Positions 7,271 to 16,110 of a DNA stretch of 64,000 bases are shown one piece after another. The stretch covers positions 1 to 64,000 of the forward strand of contig CAJUDM010000009.1 of the NCBI GenBank assembly GCA_910584915.1, read 5' to 3'. The notes under the pieces were generated by a model. It worked only from the letters and a program-made list of their open reading frames with translations, was not told the origin of the DNA and did not search any database. The DNA comes from an uncultured Lachnospiraceae bacterium. Its GTDB lineage: Bacteria; Bacillota; Clostridia; Lachnospirales; Lachnospiraceae. The position numbers and the translations under genes were made by a program. How positions within the stretch are numbered: the stretch's first letter is position 1; the number at the start of each line of letters is the position of its first letter.

Positions 7271-8788
7271 ATGAAATTAGCAGCCAGAGATATTATAAAA
7301 GATTATCCGGGATGCCGCGCGCTCGACAAAGTGAGTTTTGAGATGGAGAGCGGGAAGGTATATGCCCTGATCGGTAAAAACGGCTCCGGGAAATCGACTT
7401 TGGTCAAATTGTTTGCCGGTGTGATACAGCCGACAGACGGCGAACTTCTTATGGACGGTGAAAAGCTTCATTTTAAGACGCCGAAGGAAGCCCACGATAA
7501 GGGGATCGTAACCGTATATCAGGAGATGAGCCTGATACCGGGACTGACAGTTGCGGAAAACATATTTTTGAATCGTATGCCCAAAAAGGGAAGGATGATC
7601 GACTGGAAGACAGCGTACAGAAAGGCGGACGGCCTGCTAAAAACTATGGGAGTTTCCATAGATCCCCGCGCTTTGATAAAGGATCTGAGTATGTGGCAGA
7701 AGCAGATCGTGGAAATCACAAGGGCCATGAGCTTTTCCCCTGAGATCCTTATGCTGGATGAACCTACATCCGCACTTGCGCAGCACGAAGTGCAGAACCT
7801 TCTTTCCTTTGTGCGGAAATTGAAGGAACAGGATATTATCGTGATCTATATCACACACAAACTGCAGGAGCTTAAGCAGGTGGCAGATGAGATCGTAGTG
7901 CTCAGAGACGGGGAATTTATCGGGCAGAGACCGGTTGGGGATATTGATAACAGAGAGATTGTCCATATGATGTTCGGCGAGGTTTCTCTGCGGCACCGCC
8001 CGGAGGACGTGGTTCCGGGGAGAGATATAGTCATGTCGGTGAGAGGACTGACGCAGAAACGTACTTTTCAAAATATCACATTTGATCTATACAGGGGAGA
8101 AGTCCTGGGCATAGCGGGAATGCTGGGCTCGGGAAGAACGGAGCTGCTCAGGGCTATTTTCGGTGCGGATAAGTTTCAGGAGGGCACTGTCGAGATAGAG
8201 GGGAAGAGGATAGAGAAATTCGATCCGATCCACCTGATCGATGCCGGAGTTGGGCTGACGCCGGAGGAACGCAAGACGCAGGGAGTTATCCTGATGCATT
8301 CCGTGAAGGACAATCTGAACTATGCGAGCATCAGAGCCAATACGATCGGGAAATATATAGAAGATAAGAAAAAGCGGACTGAAAATGCAAAGAAACAGGT
8401 CAGGGATCTCCAGATACGGATCCCGGACATGGATTCCCCCTGCAGTACGCTCTCAGGCGGTAACCAGCAGAAAGTGGTTGTCGGAAACTGGCTGAGCATT
8501 AATCCGCGGATCATGCTGTATGACGAGCCGTCGAGGGGAATTGACGTCAATGCGAAACAGCAGATATTCGAGATCATGTGGAAAGGGAGCAAGGAGGGGA
8601 TATCCACAATATTTGTCTCGACGGAGCTGGAGGAACTTCTGGAAGTGTGCAACCGTATTCTTATCATGTGCCACGGGAAGCTTGCGGGGGAGGTAGACCC
8701 GGATAAATGCCCCATAGACGAATTATATGCATGCTGTATGTCCGGCGAGATACCGCCGGAGATCGTATACAGGAGAAAGGAGGCCTGA
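7271..8788 (+). CDS. Sugar ABC transporter ATPase, two-domain (RbsA/MglA type)
   Basis: This 505-residue protein has two nucleotide-binding halves. The first has Walker A GKNGSGKST and Walker B ILMLDEPTSAL, with a weak signature LSMWQKQ. The second has the usual degenerate P-loop GMLGSGRTEL, an intact signature LSGGNQQK and Walker B IMLYDEPSRGID. This asymmetry is normal for the RbsA/MglA/XylG class. The chosen start ATG 7271 has AAAGGTG (7260-7266) before it, and the family N-terminus (LAARDIIKDYPG) follows directly. It drives uptake with the neighbouring permease and SBP. Confidence 0.92.
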   Translation: MKLAARDIIKDYPGCRALDKVSFEMESGKVYALIGKNGSGKSTLVKLFAGVIQPTDGELLMDGEKLHFKTPKEAHDKGIVTVYQEMSLIPGLTVAENIFLNRMPKKGRMIDWKTAYRKADGLLKTMGVSIDPRALIKDLSMWQKQIVEITRAMSFSPEILMLDEPTSALAQHEVQNLLSFVRKLKEQDIIVIYITHKLQELKQVADEIVVLRDGEFIGQRPVGDIDNREIVHMMFGEVSLRHRPEDVVPGRDIVMSVRGLTQKRTFQNITFDLYRGEVLGIAGMLGSGRTELLRAIFGADKFQEGTVEIEGKRIEKFDPIHLIDAGVGLTPEERKTQGVILMHSVKDNLNYASIRANTIGKYIEDKKKRTENAKKQVRDLQIRIPDMDSPCSTLSGGNQQKVVVGNWLSINPRIMLYDEPSRGIDVNAKQQIFEIMWKGSKEGISTIFVSTELEELLEVCNRILIMCHGKLAGEVDPDKCPIDELYACCMSGEIPPEIVYRRKEA

Positions 8789-8794
8789 TAACAG

Positions 8795-9793
8795 TTGAGA
8801 ATCAATGAATTTCATGGCAGAGCTGTAAAAATATTTATACTGGACCATATCATAGCGATCGTTCTGATCCTGCTGATCCTGTTTTTATCCTTTGCGGCGC
8901 CGTCATTTTTGACAGTGACAAACTGGCTGAACATTTTAAAGGCGATTTCCATGAAAGGGGTGATCGCATTTGGTATGACGATGGTCATCATTGCAGGGCA
9001 GATCGATCTGTCCATAGGATCTGTCGTGGCGATCGCCGGAGTTATCGCGGCGTTTGCCTGTGAGAATCTGCCGGGAATGAGCGGAATGAGCCTTACGGCA
9101 GCAGCGATCATCGGTATGCTGACAGCGGTCATTTTTTCCGGCGGACTCGGAGCGTTTCACGGATTTTTTCAGGTGCGGTGCGGAATGCCGGCATTTATCA
9201 TCACGCTTGCCGCCCAGCTGTTTCTGTACGGGCTCGCAGGGATCATATGCGGCGGTTTTCCGATCGCGGGAAAAATGCCGGACTGGTTTAATCATATCGG
9301 CGTGGGGCGAGTGGGCAATATTCCGATTCCCGCGATCATTCTGGTGATCATATTTCTTGTTTCATTTTTTGTGATGGGATACACGAGGATCGGCAGAGCG
9401 GTCTATGCAGTGGGAGGGAATGCGGAGGCGGCGCGTCTTGCAGGCATCAATGTAATGACAACAGAGATATTCTGTTTTGCGGCAACCGCAGTTTTTGCGA
9501 CGATAGGAGGTTTTATCAATTCCGCGCAGGTTCTGCAGGCGACATTTAATTTTGGGAGAGGCTGGGAGACGGATGTTATCTCTGCGGTGGTGATCGGAGG
9601 CACTTCCATGACAGGCGGCGTGGGAAGGATCAGCGGAACGATGCTCGGCATCATCTTTATCGGCGTGATAGCCAACGGCATGACACTTTTAGATGTGAGC
9701 GTGTATATGCAGTATGTGATCCGGGCGACATTATTGTTCTGCGCGGTCCTGCTCAGTATATTCCTGCCGAAGTTGAAACAGAAAATAAGCTGA
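8795..9793 (+). CDS. Sugar ABC transporter permease (RbsC type)
   Basis: The 332-residue protein has eight to ten membrane helices and the branched-chain/ribose permease signature: GMTMVIIAGQIDLSIGS in the first third, YAVGGNAEAARLAGI before the second half, and GGTSMTGGVGRISGT near the end. It starts with TTG 8795, preceded by AAAGGAGG (8776-8783). It lies six bases after the ATPase gene. It forms the membrane channel with the ATPase at 7271 and the SBP at 6103. Confidence 0.92.
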   Translation: MRINEFHGRAVKIFILDHIIAIVLILLILFLSFAAPSFLTVTNWLNILKAISMKGVIAFGMTMVIIAGQIDLSIGSVVAIAGVIAAFACENLPGMSGMSLTAAAIIGMLTAVIFSGGLGAFHGFFQVRCGMPAFIITLAAQLFLYGLAGIICGGFPIAGKMPDWFNHIGVGRVGNIPIPAIILVIIFLVSFFVMGYTRIGRAVYAVGGNAEAARLAGINVMTTEIFCFAATAVFATIGGFINSAQVLQATFNFGRGWETDVISAVVIGGTSMTGGVGRISGTMLGIIFIGVIANGMTLLDVSVYMQYVIRATLLFCAVLLSIFLPKLKQKIS

Positions 9794-9874
9794 TGGGGAT
9801 GAAGGAGAGATAGATTGAGGATAATGCACAGATTCAATAAATTGAGTCAAAAACTGTGCGGAAATGAGGAAAAA

Positions 9875-10519
9875 ATGACATATCAGATTGCGCTTGATAC
9901 ATTTACATTGGAGGAGGCGGTCAGAAAGGCTGAAATTTTGAAGGAATATGTACAGGTATTTGAGATAGGGACTCCGCTCGTGCTCAGAAAGGGGCAGGAG
10001 GCGATCAGACAGATGCGAAAGCATTTTCCGGAACATGATATTCTGGCGGATTACAAGATGATGGATGCCGGCGATTACGAGGCGCATATCGCGTTTGAGG
10101 CGGGAGCATCTATAGTCACCGTGTGCGGTGCGGCAAACCCGGATACGGTAAAAAATGCCATCAGACAGGCGAAGGAGGATGGGGCGAAGGTGATGATCGA
10201 CATGATCGCCGTGCAGGATCTGGAGGAGAGGCTTATGGAGTTTGATGGGCTGGGCGCAGAGTATATTCAGGTACATACCGCATTTGACGGAAGAGGAGAC
10301 AGGACGCCGGTCGGGCAGCTGCGTGTTGCAAAACAGGTTCTGAAAAAGACAAAGTGCGCGGTGGCAGGCGGGGTCGGAGCGCAGAATATCTGTGAGATCG
10401 CAGCATTGAAGCCGGATCATATCGTACTGGGGAGCCGGCTGTTTGCGGCAGAGGATCTGTGCGGGGAGATGAGAAAAATAGATCAGTTGGCGAAGGAGGC
10501 ATGGCATGAAGAAACTTGA
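9875..10519 (+). CDS. hxlA: 3-Hexulose-6-phosphate synthase (HPS/KGPDC family)
   Basis: The 214-residue (beta/alpha)8 protein belongs to the orotidine-decarboxylase suprafamily. HPS-like marks are the early LDTF strand, FEIGTPLVL, the ILADYKMMDAG motif (Asp-x-Lys...Asp, matching ADxKTMDAG of true HPS) and VAGGVGAQN near the end for phosphate binding. HPS joins formaldehyde to ribulose 5-phosphate giving 3-hexulose 6-phosphate, or runs in reverse. A 3-keto-gulonate-phosphate decarboxylase-like reaction is the alternative, but the overlapping phosphohexuloisomerase gene favours HPS. The start ATG 9875 follows GAGGA and gives the family's usual length. Its role in this operon is unresolved. Confidence 0.8.
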   Translation: MTYQIALDTFTLEEAVRKAEILKEYVQVFEIGTPLVLRKGQEAIRQMRKHFPEHDILADYKMMDAGDYEAHIAFEAGASIVTVCGAANPDTVKNAIRQAKEDGAKVMIDMIAVQDLEERLMEFDGLGAEYIQVHTAFDGRGDRTPVGQLRVAKQVLKKTKCAVAGGVGAQNICEIAALKPDHIVLGSRLFAAEDLCGEMRKIDQLAKEAWHEET

Positions 10520-11081
10520 ATATATGGATGAACTCGTTTCGGAGATATCGACAGCATTGTCCACCGTGGATAATACGCAGGTGGAAGCATTGACAGAGGC
10601 TATCATGGAGGCGCCTCATGTATTTATTTCGGGTTCGGGAAGATCGGGATTAAGTATCCGGGAATTTGCGATGCGGCTGATGCATATGGGGATCTCGGTG
10701 TATGTACTGGGAGAGGTGGTGACGCCGGGGCTGGCGGAGGGAGATATTCTGATCATCGCCTCAGGTTCCGGGGAGACCGGCGGTCAGGTGGTCGTTGCGG
10801 AGAAAGCGAAAAAGCTTGGCGGAAAGTTAGGGCTTATCACGATCGCCTCAGGCTCCAGCCTGGACAGTATGGCGGATTACCCGGTCTATATCAATGCGCC
10901 TGCCACAAAGCTGAACCGCCTGAACAGGGAGGATCGCGTAAAGGTGAGTTCGATCCAGCCGATGGCGTCCCTGTTTGAGCAGTGCGTCCTTCTGGTGCTG
11001 GATCTCATCATTTTGAAATTGATGGATAAACGGGGAAAGAATTCGGACGAAATGTTTTTGAATCATACGAATCTGGAATAA
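10506..11081 (+). CDS. hxlB: 6-Phospho-3-hexuloisomerase (SIS domain)
   Basis: The 191-residue protein is one SIS domain of the PHI type: VFISGSGRSGLSIREFAMRLMH, IIASGSGETGG, ITIASGSSLDSMADYPVYI, and a C-terminal SIQPMASLFEQ helix that includes the catalytic Glu region. It interconverts 3-hexulose 6-phosphate and fructose 6-phosphate. The gene overlaps the end of hxlA by 14 bases, which suggests translational coupling and a paired reaction. The product may lead to fructose 6-phosphate, or the pair may supply ribulose 5-phosphate. Confidence 0.85.
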   Translation: MKKLEYMDELVSEISTALSTVDNTQVEALTEAIMEAPHVFISGSGRSGLSIREFAMRLMHMGISVYVLGEVVTPGLAEGDILIIASGSGETGGQVVVAEKAKKLGGKLGLITIASGSSLDSMADYPVYINAPATKLNRLNREDRVKVSSIQPMASLFEQCVLLVLDLIILKLMDKRGKNSDEMFLNHTNLE

Positions 11082-11092
11082 CGGAGGGTATC

Positions 11093-12064
11093 ATGAATTG
11101 TAAAATAGCCGGTTTCGGGGAGAGTGTTGTCGATTTTATTCCTGTGGATGACGGGAAAAACGCAGGGGACGGCTGCATCACCTACAAGGCATGTCCCGGG
11201 GGAAGCGTGGCAAATTTTTGTGTCGTGACGGCGAGACAGGGGATTGAGAGCGTATTTATCGGCGGCGTCGGAGACGACAGCTTCGGCAGGTTTCTGCGGG
11301 AGAGGATCGCGGATTTCCATGTGGACAGCAGTTCCATGATCCTCACATCAGAGTGTGGGACAAACCTGACTTTTGTCGATCTGAAAGAAAACGGTCAGAG
11401 GGAATATTCCTTTGTCAATCAACCGGGAGCTGACAAAATGGTGGATTATGAGCAGATAGATACGCAGAAAATTTTTGACTGCCGTCTGCTGCACGTCTCT
11501 TCCAATGCGATGATATGGGGAAAGACCAGAAAGTCACAGCCGAGATTGATGGAGGAGGCAAAAAAGAGGGGGCTTATGATCTCCTATGATGTGAACTACA
11601 GGGCAAATTATTACCGCACGAGAGAGGAAGCTTTAGAAATTTTGCGCACACCGTTAGAATGGGCTGACATTGTGAAAGTGACGGAGGAGGAACTGGAATT
11701 TCTGACAGGAGCGCGCACGGTGGAAGCGGCAAGGAGTCTTATGGAATATGGGGCGGGGCTTATCCTTGTCACGGAGGGTGAAGGTGGAAGCAGCTTCATT
11801 CTGCCGGACTGCGAAGGCCGTGTATCTGCCTGTCGGGTTCCTGTCGTGGATACGACAGGGGCCGGGGACTGTTTTCTGGGAGGATTTTTAAGCTGGATGC
11901 TCTTACACGGGGATCTGAGACATATGACAGAGAGGGATGTCTTTGAGGCTTCGGTGTATGCAAATAAAGCGGCGGCGCTCTCCATACAGAGAACAGGGGC
12001 GATGTCCAGCGTGCCCACGAGGGAAGAAGTGGAAAGTTTTAAAGAGAGTATAACAGGGAAATAA
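11093..12064 (+). CDS. PfkB-family carbohydrate kinase
   Basis: The 323-residue protein shows the ribokinase/PfkB fold: N-terminal FGESVVDFIPV, CPGGSVANFCVVTARQG near residues 31-47, a mid-protein SYDVNYRANYY, and the C-terminal motif DTTGAGDCFLGGFLSW containing the catalytic Asp (about residue 258). The sequence resembles fructokinases, so phosphorylation of a ketose is the best guess; the true substrate is unknown. ACGGAGG lies before ATG 11093. In the operon it sits between the hexulose-phosphate pair and the lyxose isomerase, whose ketose product could be its substrate. Confidence 0.85.
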   Translation: MNCKIAGFGESVVDFIPVDDGKNAGDGCITYKACPGGSVANFCVVTARQGIESVFIGGVGDDSFGRFLRERIADFHVDSSSMILTSECGTNLTFVDLKENGQREYSFVNQPGADKMVDYEQIDTQKIFDCRLLHVSSNAMIWGKTRKSQPRLMEEAKKRGLMISYDVNYRANYYRTREEALEILRTPLEWADIVKVTEEELEFLTGARTVEAARSLMEYGAGLILVTEGEGGSSFILPDCEGRVSACRVPVVDTTGAGDCFLGGFLSWMLLHGDLRHMTERDVFEASVYANKAAALSIQRTGAMSSVPTREEVESFKESITGK

Positions 12065-12166
12065 GTTCAATGCATGGAGATGCATGAAAGCTATGTATCT
12101 GAAAGACTGCAGGTTGGAATGAGATGGAAAGTATGCGCAAAAAGCGGCGCGGAAATGGAGGTAAAA

Positions 12167-12853
12167 ATGAAACGTTCAGAGGTAAATATGCGGATTCGCG
12201 AGATGGAGGAACTGATCAGAAAGGTGGGATTCAATCTGCCGGATTTTTTAAACTTTACGCCGGAGGAATGGCAGCAGAAGGGACATGAATACGACGAGAT
12301 CCGGGACAATATGCTGGGATGGGATGTGACGGATTACGGGGAGGGAGACTGGGAGAAGCTGGGCAATACGCTGATCACTCTCCGCAACGGAAATGTACAT
12401 GATCCGAAATACACGAAAACCTATGCGGAAAAGCTATGCAGGAATATTGAGGGGCAGATCTCGCCGATGCACTTTCACTGGAATAAGATGGAGGATATCA
12501 TCAACCGCGGCGGGGGAAATCTCCTGGTCAAACTGTACTGTGCCAACGAGGACAACAGCATGAACATGGAGAAGGAGGTGGAGATCTGTTCTGATGGGAG
12601 AAGGTACATGGTTCCGGCGGGCACGGAGATATGCCTGACGCCCGGTCAGAGCGTAACGCTCTATCCGTACTATTATCATGAGATCCGTGTGGAACCCGGG
12701 ACAAGGGAGGTCCTGATCGGGGAGGTATCCATGTGCAATGATGACAATACAGACAACTGTTTTCTGAAAGAACTGGGGCGTTTCCCGGCTATCGAGGAGG
12801 ATGAACCGGCATACCGCCTGCTGTGCAATGAATACCCGGAGGCGAAGGACTGA
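12167..12853 (+). CDS. D-lyxose ketol-isomerase (cupin type)
   Basis: The 228-residue protein matches the D-lyxose/D-mannose isomerase family (DUF1498, cupin fold). The metal site is visible: SPMHFHWNKMEDIINRGGG gives the His-x-His...Glu triad, and YPYYYHEIRVEPG supplies the last His. Members turn D-lyxose into D-xylulose or D-mannose into D-fructose. The start at ATG 12167 is set by GGAGG (12157-12161) and gives the family's normal length; an open frame upstream to 12074 is not needed. The product ketose could feed the PfkB kinase just upstream. Confidence 0.85.
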   Translation: MKRSEVNMRIREMEELIRKVGFNLPDFLNFTPEEWQQKGHEYDEIRDNMLGWDVTDYGEGDWEKLGNTLITLRNGNVHDPKYTKTYAEKLCRNIEGQISPMHFHWNKMEDIINRGGGNLLVKLYCANEDNSMNMEKEVEICSDGRRYMVPAGTEICLTPGQSVTLYPYYYHEIRVEPGTREVLIGEVSMCNDDNTDNCFLKELGRFPAIEEDEPAYRLLCNEYPEAKD

Positions 12854-12859
12854 GCGCGT

Positions 12860-14032
12860 ATGGGAAGGATTGTGGTGATAGGAGCGGGAAGGGAAGGAAA
12901 AGGACATCTCGGAATAATATTTTCAGAGGGCGGATGGGAGGTATCTTTTCTGGACAGAGATCCGAAAGTGGTCGAAGCGCTGCGGTGCGGGCAGTATGAG
13001 GTGACGGAATATCGGGCGGAGGATACCGGACGTAAGGTGGTAAGCGGCTACAGAGCGTTTCTGACGGACAGGCAGGGATCATGTGAAGATGAAATAACAG
13101 AGGCGGACGTGATCGCGCTGTGCCTGTACCCGGAGGATATCAGGGATGCCATATCCTATATACTTCCGATGCTGGAACGGAGAAGCAGAAGGAATCCGTC
13201 AAAGTATCTCACCATGTTTCCGTGTACAAATGAGAACGGCCTGATACCGGAGATAGATAGCCAGATAAGAGGCGGGCTGGATGCGGAAGGGCGAAAATGG
13301 TATGGGCAGAAGGTGGCGTTGGTGGACACTGTGGTGAGAAGGCCCGTGGGCGCGGAGAGCAACAGTTCTTTAAAGCTGGAGGCGGGCGTGGTGTGCCCGC
13401 TTTTGGTCGGAGAACCGGTGTATGCGGATCTGCGCGGTGTGCCCTGGATAGAAAAGTGCCGGGCGGATATGGAACTGTTAAAAATGTTGAAGGTACATAC
13501 TATCAATACGGCGCATGCCGCCTGCGCGTATGCGGGTTATCTGAAGGGATACAGGATGATCGACGAGGCGAAGGCTGATGAGGAGATATCAGCTGTTGTA
13601 AGGGGTGTTTTGGAGGAATCGGTCCCCGTCCTGGCGAAAGCGTACCATATTTCGGAAAAAGAGCTGTGGGATCTGGCGGTATTCCCGGATTCAAAGGATG
13701 CATTCTGTGATCCGGTCACGCGGGTCGGTTTTGATCCGCTGAGGAAGCTGGCGCGCCATGACAGGCTGACGGAGAATGCCTGCCTGTGCCTGGAAAATGG
13801 AGTGGATCCGAAGAACCTGATCCTGTCGATCGCACACGGCATGGCTTTTGATGCGCCCGGGGATGCTGCGGCGGAGACGATCCAGAGCTGGATCGGGAAG
13901 TACGGGATAGAGCAGGCGGTGAGCAGAGTGACAGGCCTTCCCGCAGAACATGAGATCGTAAGGCGTGCAGCGGAGAGCTGGAGAGGGATAGAGAGAAGGA
14001 GGCAGGAGAAGCGTGAAAAAAATAATCAATAG
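12860..14032 (+). CDS. Mannitol-1-phosphate dehydrogenase-like NAD(P) oxidoreductase
   Basis: The 390-residue protein has a Rossmann fold at the N-terminus (IVVIGAGREGKGHLG, GxGxxG-like) and a long helical C-terminal domain typical of the polyol long-chain dehydrogenases. Family marks include FPCTNENG (equivalent to the NxxN region), ALVDTVVRRPV and HTINTAHAACAYAGYLKG (the K/N...H catalytic area). MtlD-like enzymes interconvert a polyol phosphate and a ketose phosphate. It is diverged from true MtlD, so the substrate may be another polyol or its phosphate. The gene begins six bases after the isomerase stop and overlaps dhaK by 20 bases. Confidence 0.75.
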   Translation: MGRIVVIGAGREGKGHLGIIFSEGGWEVSFLDRDPKVVEALRCGQYEVTEYRAEDTGRKVVSGYRAFLTDRQGSCEDEITEADVIALCLYPEDIRDAISYILPMLERRSRRNPSKYLTMFPCTNENGLIPEIDSQIRGGLDAEGRKWYGQKVALVDTVVRRPVGAESNSSLKLEAGVVCPLLVGEPVYADLRGVPWIEKCRADMELLKMLKVHTINTAHAACAYAGYLKGYRMIDEAKADEEISAVVRGVLEESVPVLAKAYHISEKELWDLAVFPDSKDAFCDPVTRVGFDPLRKLARHDRLTENACLCLENGVDPKNLILSIAHGMAFDAPGDAAAETIQSWIGKYGIEQAVSRVTGLPAEHEIVRRAAESWRGIERRRQEKREKNNQ

Positions 14033-15008
14033 ACCGGATGATGTGGTGAGGGATATGATAGAGGGGATGCGGCTGGCAAATCAGGATATCCGCGTTCTGC
14101 CGGGGACGGGTGTGGTCGTCAGAAAGGATGCGCCCGTCCCCGGGAAGGTCGGCGTTATCTCGGGCGGCGGCAGCGGCCATGAGCCGGCTCACGGCGGATT
14201 TGTCGGAAAGGGAATGCTGGATGCCGCCTGTGCGGGAGATGTGTTTACTTCTCCGAGCGTCGATCAGATGATGAAAGCCATCAGAGCCGTCGATGCCGGG
14301 AGGGGAGTGCTGATCATCGCAAAAAACTATACCGGAGATAATCTGAATTTTGATATGGCTATGGAACTGCTGGAGGAGGAGGGGATCAAGACAGCGAAAG
14401 TAAAGGTGCATGATGATGCAGCTGTGGAGGAGAACGCTGATACGACGGGAAGACGCGGCGTGGCGGGTACGATGCTCGTGCAGAAGGTCGCCTGTGCCTG
14501 TGCGGAGGCGGGCGGCAGCCTTGAGGAAGTGAAGGAAGCGGCTCAGAGTGCGGCGGACAATGTACGGACGATCGGTTTTGCATTGTCACCCTGTATCATC
14601 CCCGCGGTCGGCAAACCGGGATTTTCACTCGGAGAGGAAGAGATGGAGCTGGGAACCGGTATCCACGGGGAGGCCGGCATCAGAAGGATGAAGGTGGATA
14701 CGGCTCATAATCTGGTGGAGATAATGCTGGAGAAGCTGCTTGCGGATATGCCTCTCGAAGAAGGGGAGGAGGTCTGTGTTCTGGTAAATGGTATGGGAAG
14801 CACGCCGCTGATGGAACTGTATATTTTGTACAGGGAAGTACATATGAAGCTGACGGGGGAAGGGATCAGGATAGCGAAAGCGTATGTGGGAGAGTATATG
14901 ACAAGCCTGGAGATGGCGGGGGCGTCCGTGTCCATTATGAAGTTGGACGAACGCAGAAAACGGTTTTTGCTGGCGCCGGCTGATACCGCGGGATTTAAGC
15001 AGTTTTAG
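14013..15008 (+). CDS. dhaK: Dihydroxyacetone-kinase-type subunit DhaK
   Basis: The 331-residue protein has the DhaK substrate-binding fold: GGGSGHEPAHGGFVGKGMLDAA near residue 50, NYTGDNLNFDMA near 110, and ELGTGIHGEAGIRR near 215. The histidine of this last motif is the residue that binds the carbonyl of the substrate covalently in the family. The start is GTG 14013 with AAGGAGG and CAGGAG upstream. It pairs with DhaL just downstream. Related DhaK-DhaL pairs act on dihydroxyacetone or four-carbon ketoses such as erythrulose; the context here is a sugar or polyol pathway. Confidence 0.88.
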   Translation: MKKIINRPDDVVRDMIEGMRLANQDIRVLPGTGVVVRKDAPVPGKVGVISGGGSGHEPAHGGFVGKGMLDAACAGDVFTSPSVDQMMKAIRAVDAGRGVLIIAKNYTGDNLNFDMAMELLEEEGIKTAKVKVHDDAAVEENADTTGRRGVAGTMLVQKVACACAEAGGSLEEVKEAAQSAADNVRTIGFALSPCIIPAVGKPGFSLGEEEMELGTGIHGEAGIRRMKVDTAHNLVEIMLEKLLADMPLEEGEEVCVLVNGMGSTPLMELYILYREVHMKLTGEGIRIAKAYVGEYMTSLEMAGASVSIMKLDERRKRFLLAPADTAGFKQF

Positions 15009-15018
15009 GAGGAAGCAG

Positions 15019-15639
15019 ATGGATTTTTGCGAAATACTTGAAAAAATTGCGCATCATATTGAGAAGAATGCCGAGTATCTGGATGAGCTGGATGCGGTAA
15101 TGGGCGATGGAGAGCATGGATTTAATATGAAGAAATGCTTTAACACTGTGAAGCTGATGCTCCCGGAATGGCGGGAGATGAGCAATGTGGAAATTCTGGA
15201 AAATGCAGGGATGACGCTGCTCACCGCGGGCGGAGGAACCGCCTCCACGCTGCTTGGCTTTTTTATGAGGAAGGCGGCGGGCGCAGCAAAGAAGGAGACA
15301 GTATACGATGCGAAGAGTATCGCGGGAATACTGAACCGTGCGCTGGAGTCCACCCTGGAGAGAAGTCAGGCAAAAGTGGGAGACAAAACGCTGATGGATG
15401 TATTGATCCCTGCTGTCCGGGAGTTTTCGGAGGAGGCGGAGAACGGTGATATCCGTGCGGCGGCAAAAGCGGCGGCAAGGGCGTCCGCGGAAGGGGTGAA
15501 GGCAACAGGGCAGATGACAGCTAAAAGGGGCAGAGGGTTTTATGTGGCGGAGAGAGGACTCGGGACGGCGGATCCGGGGGCAGCTTCGTTGGATATTATA
15601 ATACAGACGATATGCGGGGAGCTGTTTAAAGAGGGATAA
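15019..15639 (+). CDS. dhaL: Dihydroxyacetone-kinase-type subunit DhaL
   Basis: The 206-residue helical protein is the nucleotide-binding partner of DhaK. It shows LDAVMGDGEHGFNM at residues 23-37, LTAGGGTASTLLGFFM near 72, GDKTLMDVLIPA near 119 and a C-terminal ARASAEGVKAT...RGRGFYV segment. In characterised DhaL the first motif has three Mg-binding aspartates (GDxDHG); here the third is Glu (GDGEHG). No DhaM is seen nearby, so an ATP-dependent kinase is as likely as a PTS-fed one. It is the last gene of the operon; GGAGG precedes ATG 15019. Confidence 0.85.
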   Translation: MDFCEILEKIAHHIEKNAEYLDELDAVMGDGEHGFNMKKCFNTVKLMLPEWREMSNVEILENAGMTLLTAGGGTASTLLGFFMRKAAGAAKKETVYDAKSIAGILNRALESTLERSQAKVGDKTLMDVLIPAVREFSEEAENGDIRAAAKAAARASAEGVKATGQMTAKRGRGFYVAERGLGTADPGAASLDIIIQTICGELFKEG

Positions 15640-15667
15640 GTGTAAACAGAGCATACTGCAAAAAGAT

Positions 15668-15696
15668 TTGTCCCCAAAATAAAAGCATGCTACAAT
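15668..15696 (+). promoter_or_regulatory. Promoter before the broken ATPase gene
   Basis: TTGTCC (15668-15673) and TACAAT (15691-15696) are spaced by 17 bases, followed by the ribosome binding site GGGAGG of the remnant at 15737. Confidence 0.45.
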
Positions 15697-15736
15697 GATT
15701 TTGAGGGCGTCCGCCGATGGATGCGGGAGGTGCGGT

Positions 15737-15987
15737 ATGGCGAGAACAGTGGGTATCGGACATCAGAATTTTGAGACGATCCGAAGAGAGGGATACTTTT
15801 ACGTCGACAAAACATCTTTTATCAGAGAGTGGCGGGAGAGCGGAGACAGCGTCACGCTGATCACCCGCCCCAGGCGATTCGGAAAGACGTTGACGATGAG
15901 CATGACGGAGCAGTTTTTCTCCGTGAATTATGCGGGAAGAAAGTGCTGATCGGGAGATCAGAGAGGACTGAGAGCCAGCCGGATTGA
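15737..15987 (+). pseudogene. Internally deleted AAA-ATPase/PD-(D/E)XK gene
   Basis: The first 70 residues (MARTVGIGHQNFETI..., P-loop RPRRFGKT, EQFFSVNYAGR) match the N-terminus of the gene at 2352. The frame then stops at TGA 15947-15949. In another frame the DNA continues as KKVLIGRSERTESQPD and stops at 15987, matching the extreme C-terminus of the full gene (GKEVLIGESEQTN). Start and end are thus kept while about 1.5 kb of the middle is missing, with an out-of-frame junction near 15940. The ribosome binding site (15725-15730) and a promoter survive, so a short peptide could still be made. Confidence 0.85.
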
Positions 15988-16110
15988 CATTGTGTTAAAC
16001 AGTGAAATATGCTGTGAGCTGCGGAAAGGGTAATAGAAGTGATTTTTAAGGGGCGGGCGGGAAGCGATGACAAACCTGCCTCTGGGAATATGAGAAATGC
16101 AGGTTATGAT

